From: an uncultured Coriobacteriaceae bacterium
GTDB taxonomy: Bacteria; Actinomycetota; Coriobacteriia; Coriobacteriales; Atopobiaceae
Length of the DNA stretch: 64,000 bases
Assembly: GCA_902790135.1 (NCBI GenBank)
Contig: CADAQM010000012.1
Location: 23,746 to 87,745 of the forward strand
Direction: 5' to 3'
The position numbers and the translations under genes are program-made. The notes below the pieces were generated by a model. That model did no database searches. It worked only from the letters and a program-made list of their open reading frames with translations, and was not told the DNA's origin. Positions 1 through 8,457 of this stretch are shown here, piece by piece. Each line of letters opens with the position of its first letter. Within the stretch, counting starts at the first letter, position 1.

Positions 1-2
1 CG

Positions 3-215
3 TGGGACGTGCCGCCCGTGATTACCTACATGGTGCGCGAGGCTGGCCTCACGCCCGACGAGGCGTACAAGACCTTCAACATGGGTGTGGGCATGAGCGT
101 GCTCTGTGCTCCCGAGGACATGGACCGCGTGCGCGAGCTGCTTGATGCCGAGGGCCTGAAGTCCTTCGTGATGGGCGAGTGCGTGGCGGGCGAGGGCAAG
201 GTCGTCTACCGCTAG
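3..215 (+). CDS. purM: Phosphoribosylformylglycinamidine cyclo-ligase, C-terminal fragment
   Basis: Only the last 70 codons are in the window; the gene starts to the left. PurM (AIR synthetase) closes the imidazole ring in purine synthesis using ATP. The fragment has the family's C-terminal pattern: WDVPPV, then TFNMGVGM, then the end of the AIRS_C domain. Translation stays open to the window edge, so the internal GTG at 9 is not a start. purN begins 30 bp downstream on the same strand, the usual purine-operon order. The identification rests on the TFNMG motif and the purN neighbour. Confidence 0.88.
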   Translation, partial: WDVPPVITYMVREAGLTPDEAYKTFNMGVGMSVLCAPEDMDRVRELLDAEGLKSFVMGECVAGEGKVVYR

Positions 216-245
216 GCGCGACGACAGACGAGAGCGAGGATACAC

Positions 246-854
246 ATGAGCATCAAGCTGGGAGTTCTCCTGTCCGGCAGCGGGACCAACCTGCAGGCCA
301 TCATCGACCGCATCGCCGAGGGCACCCTCGACGCCACCATCGAGCTGGTCATCAGCTCGCGCCCGAGCGCCTACGGCCTCAAGCGCGCCGAGGCGGCCGG
401 CATCCAGACGATGACCCTCTCCAAGGAGATCTACGCCGACCCGATTACGGCCGACGAGGTCATTGCGGCCATGCTCAAGAAGGCCGACGTGGACTACGTC
501 ATCATGGCTGGCTACATGCGCATGGTGCATTATCCCATCCTGGAGACCTTCCCCAACCGCGTGGTCAACCTGCACCCGGCGCTGCTGCCCAGCTTCAAGG
601 GCGCGCACGCCATCCAGGACGCCTTCGACTACGGCGTCAAGGTGACTGGCGTGACCGTGCACTTTGCCGACGACAAGTACGACTGCGGCCCCATCATCGC
701 GCAGCAGGCGCTGGCGATCGAGGAGGGCTGGACCGTCGACGAGCTCGAGGCGCACATTCATGAGATCGAGCACGTGCTCTATCCCGATACCATCCAGCTG
801 CTTGCCGAGGGGCGCGTGAGCGTCCAGGACGGTGGTAAGGTGGTCATCTCGTAG
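246..854 (+). CDS. purN: Phosphoribosylglycinamide formyltransferase
   Basis: Transfers the formyl group of 10-formyl-tetrahydrofolate to GAR in the third step of purine synthesis. The 202 residues match the family length. Visible motifs are the N-terminal LLSGSGTNLQA phosphate-binding loop, the catalytic segment NLHPALLPSFKG (Asn and His of the active site), and the VTVHF..D..YDCGPII segment carrying the conserved Asp. A GAGGA ribosome site precedes the ATG. It lies directly after purM and is followed by a strong terminator, so it is probably the last gene of the purine operon. Confidence 0.95.
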   Translation: MSIKLGVLLSGSGTNLQAIIDRIAEGTLDATIELVISSRPSAYGLKRAEAAGIQTMTLSKEIYADPITADEVIAAMLKKADVDYVIMAGYMRMVHYPILETFPNRVVNLHPALLPSFKGAHAIQDAFDYGVKVTGVTVHFADDKYDCGPIIAQQALAIEEGWTVDELEAHIHEIEHVLYPDTIQLLAEGRVSVQDGGKVVIS

Positions 855-888
855 GCGCATGCGATACGACAGGACGCATACCAAGAGA

Positions 889-914
889 AAGGGGCCCGCG
901 CGGCCCCTTTTTTC
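889..914 (+). terminator. Rho-independent terminator after purN
   Basis: Stem GGGGCC (891-896) and GGCCCC (902-907) with a 5-nt loop, followed by six T. It ends the purine transcription unit. Confidence 0.85.
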
Positions 915-922
915 ATGCCCAA

Positions 923-952
923 ACCTACCTTGCGGCAACGTTTGACCTACCT
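923..952 (+). promoter_or_regulatory. Paired ACCTACCT direct repeat upstream of the VSR-like gene
   Basis: The octamer ACCTACCT occurs at 923-930 and again at 945-952, 22 bp apart start to start, about two helical turns. It sits just upstream of the gene starting at 995. This spacing fits two protein sites on one face of the DNA; the role is inferred. Confidence 0.3.
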
Positions 953-994
953 CGGGCGCTTTCGTGGCATCCGGTGTCAGGATTGGAGGAGAGC

Positions 995-2014
995 ATGAGA
1001 GAGAACCGCATCTGTCTTACCCACGGAACGGCAGACAGGTTGCTTGAGACGCTGGCAGTACGCGGCGCCGAGCTGGAGCCCGCGAGCCTACAGGCGAGAG
1101 ACTTCACCCCCAACGTCGGCGTGATGCGCGAGGGGCTGCGAGAGCTCTGCGGGACGGAGGAGAATCTTATCAATGTGCTGGTGGGAGTGGATAAAGACTA
1201 TCGAGACGGGCCCGATACGATGTGCCAGCGGTTCTACGGGGAGCTCCCACCCGGTTCCATCCTGCATGTGGAAGAGGGCATCTATGTGGCTTCGCCGTAC
1301 CTCAACCTCTTGCTTGAGTCTCGTGAGCTGCACTTGGTCAACCTCTGCAGCATGCTTGGCCGCTATCTGGGAACCTTCTCGACTACGGCGTCTGGCGGGA
1401 GCTCCGATGAGATCGTGAGTCGTGCACCGCTTGTGCCCGAACCCGAGCTGAGCAGGTATTTGTCGTGCTTTAAGAACACAGCAGGAACGGGAAACCTCCG
1501 CGAGGCATTGCGGTTTACCTGCGAGAACGCTGCCTCACCACAGGAGGTCAACCTGCAGCTGGCTTTGTGCCTGCCGCCCTCTTGCAACGGCTTCGCACTC
1601 AGGAAGCCCGTCATGAACTACCCCATCAAGCTCGACGGCAAGGACAGGCGCTTCTACGACGCTGATTACATATGCATTGACCTCTACTGGCCTGAGGCGG
1701 GCTTTGGTCTCGAGTATCAGGGCGAGAAAGAGCACAAGGACCGCATGGTTCAGGACATTTCGCGCTGGTATGCAGCGCTTCAAAAGGGAATCGAGCTGTG
1801 GTTTGTGACCAAGGAGCAGCTGGGCGACGCCGTACAGATGGACTTCATTGCGCGAGAAGTGGCACGCCGCACCAAGAAGCGGATAAACGAGCAAACGTGG
1901 CCGACAATCGGTGAGCTGCAGCGGCTTCTTGATGCCCTCAGGAGCGGAAAATGGCTCAATCCGGACGAGAAGCTGCGGACGAGGAGGCTTCGGAGGCGGC
2001 AACATGCTGCCTGA
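995..2014 (+). CDS. VSR/DUF559-like putative nuclease-fold protein (copy A)
   Basis: A 339-residue protein of no certain function. The start chosen is ATG 995, because GGAGGA lies at 985-990; the upstream GTG at 974 would place that site inside the gene. The C-terminal third has the layout of the VSR/DUF559 restriction-like fold: CIDLYWPEAGFGLEYQGEKE with conserved Asp, Trp, Glu, then Lys/His. The middle has YVASPYLNLL and SPQEVNLQLALCLPP segments. The gene at 23356-24420 shares the same order (YVASP, SP.E....LCLP, D.YW....E) although overall identity looks low, so the two are divergent paralogues. Such proteins sometimes resemble AbiEi-type antitoxins, but no partner toxin is adjacent. Nuclease activity is inferred. 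Confidence 0.6.
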   Translation: MRENRICLTHGTADRLLETLAVRGAELEPASLQARDFTPNVGVMREGLRELCGTEENLINVLVGVDKDYRDGPDTMCQRFYGELPPGSILHVEEGIYVASPYLNLLLESRELHLVNLCSMLGRYLGTFSTTASGGSSDEIVSRAPLVPEPELSRYLSCFKNTAGTGNLREALRFTCENAASPQEVNLQLALCLPPSCNGFALRKPVMNYPIKLDGKDRRFYDADYICIDLYWPEAGFGLEYQGEKEHKDRMVQDISRWYAALQKGIELWFVTKEQLGDAVQMDFIAREVARRTKKRINEQTWPTIGELQRLLDALRSGKWLNPDEKLRTRRLRRRQHAA

Positions 2015-2046
2015 GGGGAGCAAAATGCATAAGCTTCGGCAGCCGA

Positions 2047-2150
2047 GGGCTAACTTGCACAGATTTATGCAAGTTAGCCCTCTAGTGAGTCTGGGGGTCG
2101 TCGCCGAAACTCACTAGACGCCTAACTTGCGCAAATTTGCGTAAGTTGCC
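2047..2150. repeat. Array of three palindromes downstream of copy A
   Basis: Three palindromes fill most of the 308-bp gap between the VSR-like gene and the methyltransferase. First: GGGCTAACTTGCA (2047-2059) and TGCAAGTTAGCCC (2068-2080), perfect 13-bp arms. Second: TCTAGTGAGT (2081-2090) and ACTCACTAGA (2109-2118), perfect 10-bp arms. Third: a 24-bp near-perfect palindrome at 2124-2147 that repeats the AACTTGC..GCAAGTT half-sites of the first. They may be operator sites or a fold-back element. From about 2150 to 2322 I see nothing clear. Confidence 0.7.
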
Positions 2151-2322
2151 AGAGAGGCACAGGGCGACTTGCATAAACGTGCGCTCCCCGCTGGTGGCAT
2201 GTGCACGGGAGCCGTCCTTTCGGTGTTTTGAACGGCAAAACGCAGACGATTGTGGTGCCGTTCGGCACGGGGGTTGCAGCAGGGCGGAACTGCCCCCTCG
2301 AGAAAGGCCGATTTCAGGGACT

Positions 2323-3537
2323 CTAGCGCGAGAGCACCGCCACGGTCTCCACGTGCTTGGTGTGGGGGAACATATCCACGGGCGTCAAGCTCTCGAGCCG
2401 GTAGCCGCCTTCAAGAAGCGTGTCCATGTCGCGGCGCTGCGTGGTCGCGTTGCACGACACGTAGACCAGGCGCTCGGGCGCCAGACGCACCACGCTGGAG
2501 AGAAACTCCGGCGTCGACCCCGCACGAGGCGGGTCCATGATCACCGTGTCAAAGCGCTCGCCACGCGCCGCGGCGTCCAACATGTAAGCTGTCGCATCGG
2601 CGCAGATGAAGCGGCAGCGATCGTCGAGCCCGTTCTTGCGCGCGTTGCGCTGGGCGTCGGCAACCGCGCCCTTGCCCACCTCGACACCGGTCACCAGCAG
2701 GCCGTCTACCTGCGCCGCAGCACACATGCCGATGGTGCCTATGCCGCAGTAGGCGTCTAGCACGCGCATCCCGCCCTCGAGTCCGGCGCCCTCGATGGCC
2801 AGCCGGTAGAGCCGCTCGGTCTGCGAGGGGTTGGTCTGGTAGAAGCTCGTGGGGCCGATCTCAAAGCGCACGCCAAGCAGCTCGTCGTGCATGACGCCGC
2901 CACCATAGAGCGCGCGCGACCGCGACCCGAGGATGGCGTTGGTACGGCGCACGTTGGTGTTGAGCGCGATGGCGGTCACGTCCGGCGCGTGCTTGACGAT
3001 GCGCCGCACCAGCTCGCGCTCGCGAGGGAGGCGATCGCCGTTTGCCACGATGGTCAGCAGCAGCTCTTTTGTCTTCCAGCCGGCGCGGACGACGGCATGG
3101 CGCAGAAGCCCGCTTCCGCGGTCCTCGTCGTAGGCCGACACCTTGCAGAGCTCGGCCGTGCGCGCAAACGAGCGCAGGGTGCGTCGGCAGCGCGGGTCCT
3201 CCACCAGGCAGGACTTGCACGCGACGATGCGGTGTGTGCCCTTTGCATAAAATCCGCTGCGAATGCTGCCCTTGGGGCCGGGCGCAAACGGGGTGGCCGC
3301 CTTGTTGCGGTAGGCAAGCGGCTCGTCCATCCCCACGATGGGATGGAGCACCCCGGCGTCGCAGCGCTCGAGAAGGTCGGCAAACAGCTCCTCGACCTGC
3401 GCCTGCTTGCGCTCGAGCTGTATGGGGTAGGGGACGGCCAGCGTCTCGCAGCCGCCGCAGCTCTTGGCAATCGGGCAAATGTAGGTCTTGTATCCCATAG
3501 GGCAAGTGTAACGCACGCCCGACAACCGCCCATGCAT
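2323..3537 (-). CDS. 23S rRNA (uracil-5-)-methyltransferase, RumA/RlmD-like
   Basis: Methylates C5 of a uridine in rRNA (or possibly tRNA) with SAM. At 404 residues it is short for the family and lacks the N-terminal TRAM domain. The N-terminus holds a putative Fe-S cluster set CPIAKSCGGC with a later Cys. The methyltransferase domain shows SFYQTNPSQTE, VLDAYCGIGTIGM (SAM loop), IMDPPRAG, and VYVSCNATTQRRD with the catalytic Cys. ATG 3537 is preferred because GGGAGG lies 8 nt upstream on the minus strand; ATG 3498 is an alternative with a weaker site. It stands alone, divergent from the EF-G-like gene. Confidence 0.85.
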   Translation of the reverse strand: MHGRLSGVRYTCPMGYKTYICPIAKSCGGCETLAVPYPIQLERKQAQVEELFADLLERCDAGVLHPIVGMDEPLAYRNKAATPFAPGPKGSIRSGFYAKGTHRIVACKSCLVEDPRCRRTLRSFARTAELCKVSAYDEDRGSGLLRHAVVRAGWKTKELLLTIVANGDRLPRERELVRRIVKHAPDVTAIALNTNVRRTNAILGSRSRALYGGGVMHDELLGVRFEIGPTSFYQTNPSQTERLYRLAIEGAGLEGGMRVLDAYCGIGTIGMCAAAQVDGLLVTGVEVGKGAVADAQRNARKNGLDDRCRFICADATAYMLDAAARGERFDTVIMDPPRAGSTPEFLSSVVRLAPERLVYVSCNATTQRRDMDTLLEGGYRLESLTPVDMFPHTKHVETVAVLSR

Positions 3538-3681
3538 CAATGCCGCCTCCCGATAAGAGATTTATTCTTGTTGCACTATCGGCTACGTTGATTGGTGCGT
3601 GCGTTTGTGCGCCTAGACCGGAATGGCGCGGTGCCGTGTGGCCCCTACAGGCCGCCCCCCGCATGTCGCTTAGGAGGAACC

Positions 3682-5742
3682 ATGGCAAAAGAAGCAGTTG
3701 TTAAGAACGTCGTCCTTGTGGGACAGGCCGGCACGGGCAAGACCATGCTGGCCGAGGCAATGCTGCATCTCACCGGCAAGACCAGCCGCCTGGGCGGCCA
3801 TGCCGGCACAAAGCCCACGCTCGACTATGACGGCCAGGAGGGCGCCCGCGGCTTCTCCATCTCGACCACCATGGCTCCGGTCGAGTGGGAGGGCACGCGC
3901 ATCAACGTGCTGGACGCCCCGTGCTACCCCGACTTCGTGGGTGACGCCTACACCGCTATGAGCGCCGCCGAGACCGCGCTGTTCGTGGTCGACGCCAACG
4001 ACGGCCCGCAGACCACCACCACCCGCCTCTGGTACGCCGCCGAGGATCTCTCCCTCGCTCGCGCCGTGGTCATCAACCGCCTCGACCGTCCCGAGTCCGA
4101 CTTCGACGCCGCCCTGGATGCCTGCAGGGAGCGTTTCGGCAACCGCGTGGGTGCCGTCACCATCCCCATGGGCACCGGTGACGCCTTCTCCGGCATCATC
4201 GACGTCGTGCACATGAAGGCCCGTCACCTCGAGGGCACCAAGGTCGTCGAGACCGAGATTCCGGCCGAGTATGCCGACGACGCCGAGGCTGCCCGCGAGG
4301 CCCTCGTCGACCTCGTGGCCGAGGCCGACGACGAGATCATGATGAAGTACCTCGAGGGTGAGGAGATCACCCAGGAGGAGCTCGAGGGCCTGCTCGCCAC
4401 CGCCATTCGCGACCGCGTGTTCGTTCCCGCCTTCGCAACCTCTGCCGTCAAGGAGGAGGGCGTCATCTCCATCCTCACCGCCGCCGTGGCATGGTTCCCC
4501 ACGATGGCCGACTTCGGCAAGATTCCTCTGATCAACGGCGAGAAGCTCGACATCGATGCCGACGACGACCGTCCTGTCGTCTTCGTCTTCAAGAGCCTCA
4601 ACGACCCGCAGAACGGCAAGCTCTCCTTCATCAAGGTCCTCTGCGGCACCATCAAGCCGGGCATCGAGCTCATCAACGCCCGCACCAGCAAGGGCGAGCG
4701 CCTCGGCCACCTCTACACCATGACCGGCCGTGAGACCTCCGAGGTCAAGACCGTCGCCGCCGGCGACATCTGCGTCGTTCCCAAGCTCGAGGCCCTCACC
4801 GGCGACACCCTGTCCGTCACCGGCAAGGTCGAGGCCGCTGCCTTCCGCTTCCCCAACTCGCTGTACCGCATCGCCATCGAGCCCGAGGTGCGCGGCACCG
4901 AGGGCAAGGTCTACGACTTCCTGCAGAAGTCTGCCGACGCCGACCCGACCCTCAAGGTCGAGCGCGACGAGGAGACCGCACAGACCGTCGTCTCCGCCAT
5001 CGGCGAGGCGCAGGTGTCCGTCCTGCTCGAGCGCCTCGAGGAGCGCGCCAAGGTCAGTGCCCGCACCGTCAAGCTGCGCATCCCGTACCGTGAGACCATC
5101 CGCCGCACCGCAACCGGCCACGGCCGTCACAAGAAGCAGACCGGCGGCTCCGGCCAGTTCGCAGACTGCCGTCTGCGCATCGAGCCGAACCCCGATGCCG
5201 GCTACGAGTTCCTCGACGAGGTCGTCGGCGGTGCCATCCCGCGCGGCTTCATCCCCGCAATCGACAAGGGCGTCCAGGAGACCATGGCCGGTGGCGTTCT
5301 GGCTGGCTATCCCATGATCGACGTCAAGGTTGCCGTGTACGACGGCCAGTTCCATCCGGTTGATTCCAACGAGATGGCTTTCAAGACGGCCGCTCGCCTG
5401 GGCTTCCAGGATGCCGTCAAGGGCGCCGAGCCCGTCCTGCTCGAGCCGATGGCTCACCTCAAGGTAACGGTGCCGGAGAGCTACGCCGGCTCCATCATGG
5501 GCGACATCAGCGCCAGCCGCGGCCGCGTCGAGGGCATGGGCGCCGCCGGTGCCGGCGAGACCATGGTCGAGGCCACCGTGCCCTACGCCGAGGTCACCGA
5601 CTACGCCACCCGCCTGCGCTCCCTGTCGCGCGGCACGGGCGAGTTCGAGCTCGAGATCAGCGGCTACGAGCAGGTGCCGCACGACATCCAGCAGAAGCTG
5701 GCTGCCGAGTACCAGGAGAAGCGCGCCTCTGGCGAGCGCTAA
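3682..5742 (+). CDS. Elongation factor G-like GTPase (EF-G paralogue)
   Basis: A 686-residue translational GTPase with all EF-G domains: G domain, domain II, the III-V block including GRHKKQTGGSGQFADCRL, and a C-terminal EF-G domain. The P-loop is GQAGTGKT. The G motifs are off-canonical: DxPGH is DAPCYPDFVG, without the catalytic His, and NKxD is NRLD. The switch I segment is GARGFSIST rather than ERGITI. This fits the FusA2/EF-G-II-like group, whose role is not settled. ATG 3682 follows a strong AGGAGG; the upstream in-frame extension from 3592 has none. A terminator follows. Confidence 0.88.
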   Translation: MAKEAVVKNVVLVGQAGTGKTMLAEAMLHLTGKTSRLGGHAGTKPTLDYDGQEGARGFSISTTMAPVEWEGTRINVLDAPCYPDFVGDAYTAMSAAETALFVVDANDGPQTTTTRLWYAAEDLSLARAVVINRLDRPESDFDAALDACRERFGNRVGAVTIPMGTGDAFSGIIDVVHMKARHLEGTKVVETEIPAEYADDAEAAREALVDLVAEADDEIMMKYLEGEEITQEELEGLLATAIRDRVFVPAFATSAVKEEGVISILTAAVAWFPTMADFGKIPLINGEKLDIDADDDRPVVFVFKSLNDPQNGKLSFIKVLCGTIKPGIELINARTSKGERLGHLYTMTGRETSEVKTVAAGDICVVPKLEALTGDTLSVTGKVEAAAFRFPNSLYRIAIEPEVRGTEGKVYDFLQKSADADPTLKVERDEETAQTVVSAIGEAQVSVLLERLEERAKVSARTVKLRIPYRETIRRTATGHGRHKKQTGGSGQFADCRLRIEPNPDAGYEFLDEVVGGAIPRGFIPAIDKGVQETMAGGVLAGYPMIDVKVAVYDGQFHPVDSNEMAFKTAARLGFQDAVKGAEPVLLEPMAHLKVTVPESYAGSIMGDISASRGRVEGMGAAGAGETMVEATVPYAEVTDYATRLRSLSRGTGEFELEISGYEQVPHDIQQKLAAEYQEKRASGER

Positions 5743-5797
5743 GATGTGCATCTGGCCGGGCTTGGCGACTCGGGCCCGTGCTGTGTGAGCATTTTGG

Positions 5798-5832
5798 AAG
5801 GGACCTCTGGGATGACCGGAGGTCCCTTTTTG
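5798..5832 (+). terminator. Terminator after the EF-G-like gene
   Basis: GGGACCTC (5800-5807) pairs with GAGGTCCC (5819-5826), followed by five T. Confidence 0.85.
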
Positions 5833-5948
5833 TGTTATCCCTCGTAAAGGTATGCAACGGCATGGTCTGTGGCTCACGCGGCAGGCAGGCTCTTTGCTAA
5901 ACTAGACGGCTGTATGTGTTGCCGTCCAAGGAGGTTGCGCCAGAGCGC

Positions 5949-7256
5949 ATGGACATAGCGTTGTCGATAGCAGTCACGTTTCTGCTCACCCTAGTAAACG
6001 GATACTTCTCCATGTCGGAGATGGCCCTTTCCACCGCCAAGAAGGTCGTGCTCGAGCATGAGGCGGAGGAGGGAGACCAGCGCGCCGCCAAGGCAGCGGA
6101 GGTCTCCGGCGACTCCGGCGAGTTCCTTGCGGCCATCCAGGTGGCCATCACGCTGGTCGGGTTCTTCTCGTCCGCGTTTGCTGCGACCAACCTCTCGGCA
6201 CCGCTTGCCACGTGGATGATCGGGCTTGGCCTTGGGGCGGACCTCGCCTCGCCGCTCGCGACCGTGCTCATCACGCTTGTCGTGTCGTACTTCTCCATCG
6301 TCGTCGGCGAGCTCGTCCCCAAGCGCATGGCCATGGCCGATGCGGAGGGCGTGGCCAAGAAGGTTGCCGGTCCGGTGAGCTCCTTCTCGACCCTCGCCAA
6401 GCCCCTCGTGTGGCTGACGGCCGCCAGCGCCAACGGCCTCGCGACGCTGATGCACATCAAGAGCGCCGACGACCGCCAGGACGTCTCCGAGGACGAGATT
6501 CGCTACATGGTCACCGACAGCGAGGAGCTGACCGAGCAGGAGAAGTCGATGATCCACGACGTCATCGACCTCGGCGACACCATTGCGCGTGAGGTCATGA
6601 TCCCGCGCGTGGACATGTGCTCCATCGAGGACACGCAGACCTGCGCCGAGGTGCTCGAGGTCATGCGTCGCACGGGCTACTCGCGCCTGCCCGTCTATCA
6701 CGAGGACGTCGACCGCATCGTGGGCATCGCGCACATCAAGGACATCATCAGCCCGATTGTCGACGAGGACGCCGGCGACAAACTCATCGCGCGCTATCTG
6801 CGTCAGGCCTCCTTCGTGCCTGACACCAAGGACATCATTCCGCTGCTGTCCGAGATGCAGTCCAGCCACGACCAGATGGTCATCGTGGTGGACGAGTACG
6901 GCGGCACGGCGGGCATCATTACCATCGAGGACATCGTCGAGGAGGTCGTGGGCGAGATCGCCGACGAGTTCGATCCCGACAACAAGTACCTCACGCAGCT
7001 CTCCGACCGCGAGTGGCTGGTCGACGGGCGCTTCTCCATCGACGATGCCATCGAGCTGGGTTGGCCCATCGACGACTCGGCCGAGTTCGAGACCATAGCG
7101 GGTTTCGTGCTCGAGCTTGCCGACTCCGTGCCGCAGCCAGGCGACGTGTTTGCCTGTGAGGGATACCAGTTCCGCGTGCAGTCCATGCGCGGTCGCCGCG
7201 TGTCCATGCTGCGCGTGACGGCTCCCGAGGTCAAGGAGACGCAGGCAGAGGAGTAG
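5949..7256 (+). CDS. CNNM/CorC-HlyC family membrane protein (DUF21, CBS pair, CorC_HlyC)
   Basis: A 435-residue inner-membrane protein of the hemolysin C/CorC/CNNM group, linked to Mg2+ efflux or homeostasis. The N-terminal DUF21 domain has about four hydrophobic segments, the first being IALSIAVTFLLTLVNGYF. Two CBS motifs follow (VMIPRVDM.., then DQMVIVVDEYGGTAGIIT), then EDIVEEVVGEI and the C-terminal CorC_HlyC transporter-associated domain. AAGGAGG at 5928-5934 is 14 nt before ATG 5949, rather far, so the exact start is uncertain; GTG 5916 is upstream of that site. It is one of several possible divalent-metal proteins in this part of the window. Confidence 0.88.
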   Translation: MDIALSIAVTFLLTLVNGYFSMSEMALSTAKKVVLEHEAEEGDQRAAKAAEVSGDSGEFLAAIQVAITLVGFFSSAFAATNLSAPLATWMIGLGLGADLASPLATVLITLVVSYFSIVVGELVPKRMAMADAEGVAKKVAGPVSSFSTLAKPLVWLTAASANGLATLMHIKSADDRQDVSEDEIRYMVTDSEELTEQEKSMIHDVIDLGDTIAREVMIPRVDMCSIEDTQTCAEVLEVMRRTGYSRLPVYHEDVDRIVGIAHIKDIISPIVDEDAGDKLIARYLRQASFVPDTKDIIPLLSEMQSSHDQMVIVVDEYGGTAGIITIEDIVEEVVGEIADEFDPDNKYLTQLSDREWLVDGRFSIDDAIELGWPIDDSAEFETIAGFVLELADSVPQPGDVFACEGYQFRVQSMRGRRVSMLRVTAPEVKETQAEE

Positions 7257-7382
7257 GGGTATGGACGAGGACCTCGTCGGGTATCCTTAAGTTACACGCC
7301 GTGTGCTGATTGCGGCAAGATGAGCATGTCATCGCACGTTTAACTACAATGAATGCGTATGACCACTTGATAGGGGGCGACA

Positions 7383-8369
7383 GTGGCAGAACTCATAGAG
7401 ATACGGCGCGTGCAGATTGGTCCTGAGACCATGATTGCGCACGTGAGCCTGGCCGACGACTGCCCGCTCATGACGAGCGAGGACATCGAGGGTACCGCGC
7501 GCGTGTACCAGGTGATGCCGCACATCGCCGACCACGCATGCGTGGGCGACAAGGGCACCACCTTCCGCGAGGCCATGGGCGACACCGAGGTCGCGCACCT
7601 GCTCGAGCACGTGACGGTCGAGCTTCTCGCTCAGACCGATCTCGCCGGCGACATGCCGGCCGGTCGTACGTGGGTCGATGAGGTCGACGAGCGCACGTAC
7701 CAGATCGAGCTCGACTGCGCCGACGACGTTCTGACGGCCGCCGCGCTCTCCTGCGGCGTGTGGATCCTGGACTGGGCCTTTAGTGGCGGCGGCGACCCCG
7801 AGCCCGACGTCTCTGCCATCGTCGGAGGCCTCGTGCAGCTGGTCGACGAGATTGGCGACGAGGGCGAGGACCTGGTCATCGATGACGGTGGCCCCGTGAT
7901 CGAGGACGAGCCCGAGGAGTCTGACCTCGAGTCTGAGTACGACGAGTATGAGGACGAGTACGAGGATGAGGACGGCTACGAGGACGAAGATCCTGAGCCG
8001 GAACCCGAGCCCGAACCCGAGCCCGAGCCCGAGCCGGAACCCGAGCCCGAGCCGGAACCTGAGCCCGAGTCCACAAGCACCCTCTGGACCCCCGCGCCCG
8101 AGTTTCCCACGACCCGCAGCATGAGCCGAGTCCAGCGCGAGTCGCAGATGGAGGCCCAGATCGACCAGATCATGGGCAGCTTCAGCTCCGACGTTGCGCC
8201 CTCGCCCGTGCACACCGTGTTTGACGACGTGGCCATCCCTGACCTCGCCGTAATCGACGAGGCGGATGCGGCCGTGCCTGAGCCCGACCCCGTCTTCGAG
8301 CCCGAGCCTGACGAGGCTCCCGAGGAGCCCGAGGGCGAGCAGATCCCCGGTCCCAGGCTCGTACGATAG
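7383..8369 (+). CDS. Cyanophycin-synthetase N-domain-like protein with HxxEH motif and Pro-Glu repeat
   Basis: A 328-residue protein. Residues 1-135 resemble the N-terminal domain of cyanophycin synthetase: MPHIADHACV (cf. the LP..eH.Cs segment), VAHLLEHVTVELL with H72xxE75H76 and E80, then GRTW...Y.IE and an AA-rich helix. HxxEH is the inverted zinc motif, so a metal-dependent hydrolase site is plausible. There is no ATP-grasp or Mur-ligase domain, so it is not a synthetase. Residues about 165-230 are very acidic and include a Glu-Pro dipeptide run (about 7990-8070). The rest is low complexity. GTG start after AGGGGG. No cyanophycin genes are nearby. Confidence 0.6.
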   Translation: MAELIEIRRVQIGPETMIAHVSLADDCPLMTSEDIEGTARVYQVMPHIADHACVGDKGTTFREAMGDTEVAHLLEHVTVELLAQTDLAGDMPAGRTWVDEVDERTYQIELDCADDVLTAAALSCGVWILDWAFSGGGDPEPDVSAIVGGLVQLVDEIGDEGEDLVIDDGGPVIEDEPEESDLESEYDEYEDEYEDEDGYEDEDPEPEPEPEPEPEPEPEPEPEPEPEPESTSTLWTPAPEFPTTRSMSRVQRESQMEAQIDQIMGSFSSDVAPSPVHTVFDDVAIPDLAVIDEADAAVPEPDPVFEPEPDEAPEEPEGEQIPGPRLVR

Positions 8370-8457
8370 CTAGTGTTTCTTCGCGGGTAGCTCCGGCCCC
8401 GCAGTAAAGAGGAGAACAAGGGACATCAAAACGTCCCGCATTGACAGGAGGAACGAC

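Noticed and set aside
2137..2760. Open frame starting in the palindrome array
   Set aside because: Antisense shadow of the rRNA methyltransferase gene.
3670..5877. 735-codon open frame antisense to the EF-G-like gene
   Set aside because: It mirrors a well-conserved gene; long antisense frames arise from GC-rich third positions. The translation is Gly/Val/Asp-rich with no domain.
7985..8075. Short tandem repeat considered as a CRISPR array
   Set aside because: There are no spacers of constant length; it is an in-frame Glu-Pro coding tract.
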